A program made the translations under genes and the position numbers. Below, piece by piece: positions 6,031-7,987 of a stretch of DNA of 7,987 bases. Every line of letters starts with the position of its first letter. Positions within the stretch are counted from its first letter, which is position 1. The notes below the pieces were generated by a model that saw only the letters and a list, made by a program, of their open reading frames with translations, did not search any database and was not told where the DNA came from. Source of the DNA: Candidatus Omnitrophota bacterium (GTDB taxonomy: Bacteria > Omnitrophota > Gorgyraeia > Duberdicusellales > 4484-171); contig DAOVKQ010000019.1 of assembly GCA_030631705.1 (NCBI GenBank), forward strand, positions 1 through 7,987, read 5' to 3'.

Positions 6031-7083
6031 TTACGTTTGTTTATTTACATACAGCGTTTGCGTAGGATAAGCAAATTCAATCGCGCGGGAAGAAAATTCT
6101 TTGTTTATTGCCAAATTAATTTCCTGCTGAACATCCATATATTTATTGTAATCGCTGCTTAACACATAATAAACGACTTCAAATACCAGGTTGAAGTCGC
6201 CGTAAGAAGAAAAATGGGCACGGTCAAAAGCGGTATTCTCAATGTTTTTAATTACATCTGTAATAATTTTCGGGATTTCCTTTAATTTCTCATAGCCGGT
6301 ATCGTAGGTTACACCCAGTTGAAATACGACTCGCCTTTTCTCCATTCTTTTATAATTACGTACCCGTGAATCGGTGAGATCGGTATTAGAAAATATAAGC
6401 TGTTCACCGCCTAAACTGCGGATGCGGGTAGTTTTGGCGCCGATATATTCAACTGTCCCAAGATAATCGCCGATGATAATAAAATCTCCAATCTCAAAGG
6501 GACGGTCAAATATGATTGAGAAGTAACTAAAAAGGTCTTTTAAAATTGCCTGGGCGGCTAAACCTACGGCGATACCGCCGATACCCAGACCGGCGATTAC
6601 GGTAGAGATTTTAAAACCAATATTATCGAGAAAAAACATAACTGCGAAACTCCAGATTAATACTTTAATTACCCGGAGTATACCCTGAAGGCTGCGTTCC
6701 AGGGAGATATCGTCGGTTCTTTTGTGCGCGTACATTTTAAAACCGTAATTAACAAGAAGCATAGCTAAATGAGCGGTAAATATAGTAATGATAGCTACGC
6801 TGAAAATTCTAATTAGGTTTTTGAGAAAGGGGAATAAAACCAGTGTGTTGACAGAAAGATAAAAAGCGCCCCAGCAAGCTAAAGGAAGAGCGATTCTTTT
6901 GACAAGAGATAAAAGGAAGTCGTCAATTGTAGTTTTGGTTCTTTCGGAAAGCTGTTTAAGACGTTTTAGGAAAGTGTGCTGCAATATTTTAATGAAAATG
7001 AGTGCAGATAAAAATATGATTATTGCCTTAAGATAATCGAATAACGTATTGGAGAAAAAAACCTGGTTCATAAATTCATTCAT
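6031..7083 (-). CDS. MscS-family small-conductance mechanosensitive channel
   Basis: The 350-residue protein forms an inner-membrane channel that opens under tension and releases solutes during hypo-osmotic shock. Hydrophobic segments at about residues 15-35, 63-83, 91-111 and 134-154 precede the pore helix region STVIAGLGIGGIAVGLAAQ (160-178), which shows the Gly/Ala packing pattern of MscS TM3. The beta domain follows with PFEIGDFI (195-202) and IRSLGGEQLIFSN, and then the alpha/beta domain. With about five membrane segments it is slightly larger than the three-helix E. coli MscS. The ATG at 7083 has a strong Shine-Dalgarno (GGGGGAGG, 7092-7099) eight bases upstream, which fixes the start. 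It is the first gene of the probable MscS-FAD dehydrogenase unit. Confidence 0.92.
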   Translation of the reverse strand: MNEFMNQVFFSNTLFDYLKAIIIFLSALIFIKILQHTFLKRLKQLSERTKTTIDDFLLSLVKRIALPLACWGAFYLSVNTLVLFPFLKNLIRIFSVAIITIFTAHLAMLLVNYGFKMYAHKRTDDISLERSLQGILRVIKVLIWSFAVMFFLDNIGFKISTVIAGLGIGGIAVGLAAQAILKDLFSYFSIIFDRPFEIGDFIIIGDYLGTVEYIGAKTTRIRSLGGEQLIFSNTDLTDSRVRNYKRMEKRRVVFQLGVTYDTGYEKLKEIPKIITDVIKNIENTAFDRAHFSSYGDFNLVFEVVYYVLSSDYNKYMDVQQEINLAINKEFSSRAIEFAYPTQTLYVNKQT

Positions 7084-7091
7084 AATAACAA

Positions 7092-7150
7092 CCTCCCCCT
7101 CAAATCCGCCGGTATTGTCAAAATATACCCTTATTCTTAAAAACTCTAAA
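7092..7150 (-). promoter_or_regulatory. Possible promoter and ribosome-binding site of the MscS gene
   Basis: On the minus strand TATATT at 7122-7127 (five of six) is preceded after 17 bases by TTTAGA at 7145-7150 (four of six). The -35-like hexamer is the outermost heptamer of the adjacent palindrome. Transcription would start near 7115, leaving a leader of about 30 bases with the strong GGGGGAGG Shine-Dalgarno at 7092-7099. A TTGACA at 7116-7121 has no -10 at proper distance. Confidence 0.4.
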
Positions 7151-7320
7151 CTCTAAGCCCTAAACTCTAAATAAATCCAAAACATCAAGTCCCAAACTCA
7201 AAAACAGGTTATAATATTAATAAATCCAATAGATTTAGCTTTAAATTATATTGTTTTGAGTTTTGGGTTTTCTTCATTTTGAGTTTATTTAGGATTTAGA
7301 ATTTAGGGTTTAGGGTTTTC
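7138..7320. repeat. Long imperfect palindrome made of heptamers
   Basis: The left arm begins with AAACTCT, AAACTCT, AAGCCCT, AAACTCT, AAATAAA (7141-7175). The right arm read on the opposite strand from 7320 gives a matching series TAAACCC, TAAATTC, TAAATCC, TAAATAA. The outer 39 bases of the two arms match at 30 positions. The similarity continues inward through ACTCAAAA and TATAAT-like sequences to a small AAATC/GATTT hairpin (7222-7236) at the centre. The whole fills most of the 344-base space between the glycogen phosphorylase gene and the MscS gene. It encodes no protein that I can support, and looks like a miniature inverted-repeat or repeat-derived element. The remaining 7321-7427 holds only a short doubtful frame. 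Confidence 0.7.
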
Positions 7321-7428
7321 TCCCCCGGTTACAATAAAATTAACCTTTAAAATCAATATTTTTGCTTTCATTTTTTCATACAACTCTTGACAGTACCGAT
7401 CCACCTTAAGCCGGGAATTGTAATTCAT
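7303..7428 (-). CDS. Short frame overlapping the phosphorylase stop (doubtful)
   Basis: An ATG at 7428 overlaps the phosphorylase TGA (bases TGATGA) and opens a 41-residue frame. It begins MNYNSRLKVDRYCQELYEKM and ends in ENPKP inside the right arm of the palindrome. I do not recognise it. The overlap would allow translational coupling, and the frame stops exactly where the heptamer repeat begins, so it could be the remnant of a gene truncated by the repeat. It is equally likely to be chance. No Shine-Dalgarno is evident. Confidence 0.2.
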   Translation of the reverse strand: MNYNSRLKVDRYCQELYEKMKAKILILKVNFIVTGGENPKP

Positions 7429-7987
7429 CACTGCAGGTACGCATTCAAAACATATTGCTGAATCATCCGGTGTGTATTGAAAAAAGACGCGTTCATCGCG
7501 ATTGAATGACGCATTATATTAATCCATTTAGAGCGGTCATAGTAAAATAAAGGAACTACTGTTTTCTCAAGTATTTCATAGAGATAGTTGGCGTTATCCG
7601 CGTCATTGCTTTCGGTATCGAGAGCTGTCCCTATCGGCCAGCCGGTAACGCCTTCAATACAGCCTTCTATCCACCAGCCATCCAGAATACTTAAGCTGGG
7701 AATACCGTTATGAGCCGCTTTCATGCCGGAAGTCCCTGATGCCTCCCGGGGTTTTCGGGGACTATTTAACCACAAATCCACTCCCGAGACCAACATCTTT
7801 GCTAAGGCGATATCGTAATTTTCTAAGTAGGCTATTTTAACCCTATCTTTCAAATCTTTTGATATAGAAATTATTTTTTTTATCAGTTCTTTACCCGGTG
7901 AATCTTTCGGATGGGCTTTACCGGCAAAAATAAATTGAACTTTTCCGGTATTATTTGAAATATCGACTAAGCGGTTGATATCATAAA
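7428..7987 (-). CDS. glgP: Glycogen/alpha-glucan phosphorylase, C-terminal part
   Basis: Phosphorylase (GT35) releases glucose-1-phosphate from the non-reducing ends of glycogen. The frame is open to the window edge, so only the last 185 residues are visible and the true start lies outside. The visible part opens with FIFAGKAHPKDSPGKELI, then SPRKPREASGTSGMKAA, whose Lys (codon 7719-7721) corresponds to the PLP-binding lysine, then SILDGWWIEGC and GWPIG. The spelling SGTSGMKAAHNG with LDGWW is that of the short-type alpha-glucan phosphorylases and not the long E. coli/muscle type with GTGNMK. The C terminus (YVLNAYLQ) ends naturally at TGA 7428-7430. The leucine at 7853 is an internal TTG codon and not a start. 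No other glycogen gene is in the window. Confidence 0.93.
   Translation of the reverse strand, partial: YDINRLVDISNNTGKVQFIFAGKAHPKDSPGKELIKKIISISKDLKDRVKIAYLENYDIALAKMLVSGVDLWLNSPRKPREASGTSGMKAAHNGIPSLSILDGWWIEGCIEGVTGWPIGTALDTESNDADNANYLYEILEKTVVPLFYYDRSKWINIMRHSIAMNASFFNTHRMIQQYVLNAYLQ

Noticed and set aside
7296..7317. True telomere sequence (TTTAGGG-like units)
   Set aside because: Only a few degenerate copies occur, internal to the sequence and mirrored by a second arm, between ordinary bacterial genes.
7138..7320. CRISPR array
   Set aside because: Units are 7 bases, degenerate, without spacers, and arranged as a mirror; no cas genes are present.
7851..7853. TTG as start of a 141-residue phosphorylase-like protein
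   Set aside because: The frame continues upstream to the window edge with clear phosphorylase sequence (AGKAHPKDSPGKE), so this is an internal leucine codon.

Overview
The window looks like a chromosomal segment of an AT-rich bacterium with a double-membrane-type gene complement. It carries a lipoprotein-type M48 peptidase, an MscS channel, a short-type glycogen phosphorylase and a secreted glycosidase-like protein. The style of the genes and of the intergenic repeats suggests an uncultured candidate phylum, possibly Omnitrophota, but that placement is an impression and not something the sequence proves. There are no transposase, phage, CRISPR or defence genes. This is mostly housekeeping DNA with unusual repeat-rich intergenic stretches.

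Layout, left to right. (1) Positions 126-2647, all on the minus strand and read right to left: an AEC-family permease, then smpB, then a secreted TIM-barrel glycosidase-like protein, with gaps of only 16-25 bases, so probably one transcript. The smpB reading frame contains an in-frame TAA about 44% of the way along; everything before and after it is well-conserved SmpB. (2) Positions 2741-3027, plus strand: a promoter with an extended -10 drives two tandem class II tRNA genes, tRNA-Leu(CAG) with an encoded CCA and tRNA-Ser(CGA) without one. (3) Positions 3028-3208: a 181-base convergence zone between the plus-strand tRNAs and the minus-strand operon to its right. It holds a small hairpin, a 69-base inverted repeat that can serve as a bidirectional terminator, and three degenerate heptamers. 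(4) Positions 3209-7083, minus strand, read right to left: MscS-type channel, FAD-dependent 2-hydroxyacid dehydrogenase/oxidase, pyrE and an M48 lipoprotein peptidase. pyrE has its own good promoter, and its stop codon overlaps the peptidase start codon (ATGA). (5) Positions 7084-7427: a gene-poor stretch dominated by a roughly 180-base imperfect palindrome built of heptamers. (6) Position 7428 to the window edge, minus strand: the C-terminal 185 residues of a glycogen phosphorylase including its PLP lysine.

Functionally the genes do not form one pathway. They cover envelope stress and turgor (MscS, M48), pyrimidine salvage/synthesis (PyrE), 2-hydroxyacid oxidation, stored-glucan breakdown, ribosome rescue (SmpB, apparently interrupted) and transport. 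The most notable observations are the stop codon inside smpB and three unrelated-looking intergenic tracts that share a seven-base periodicity.
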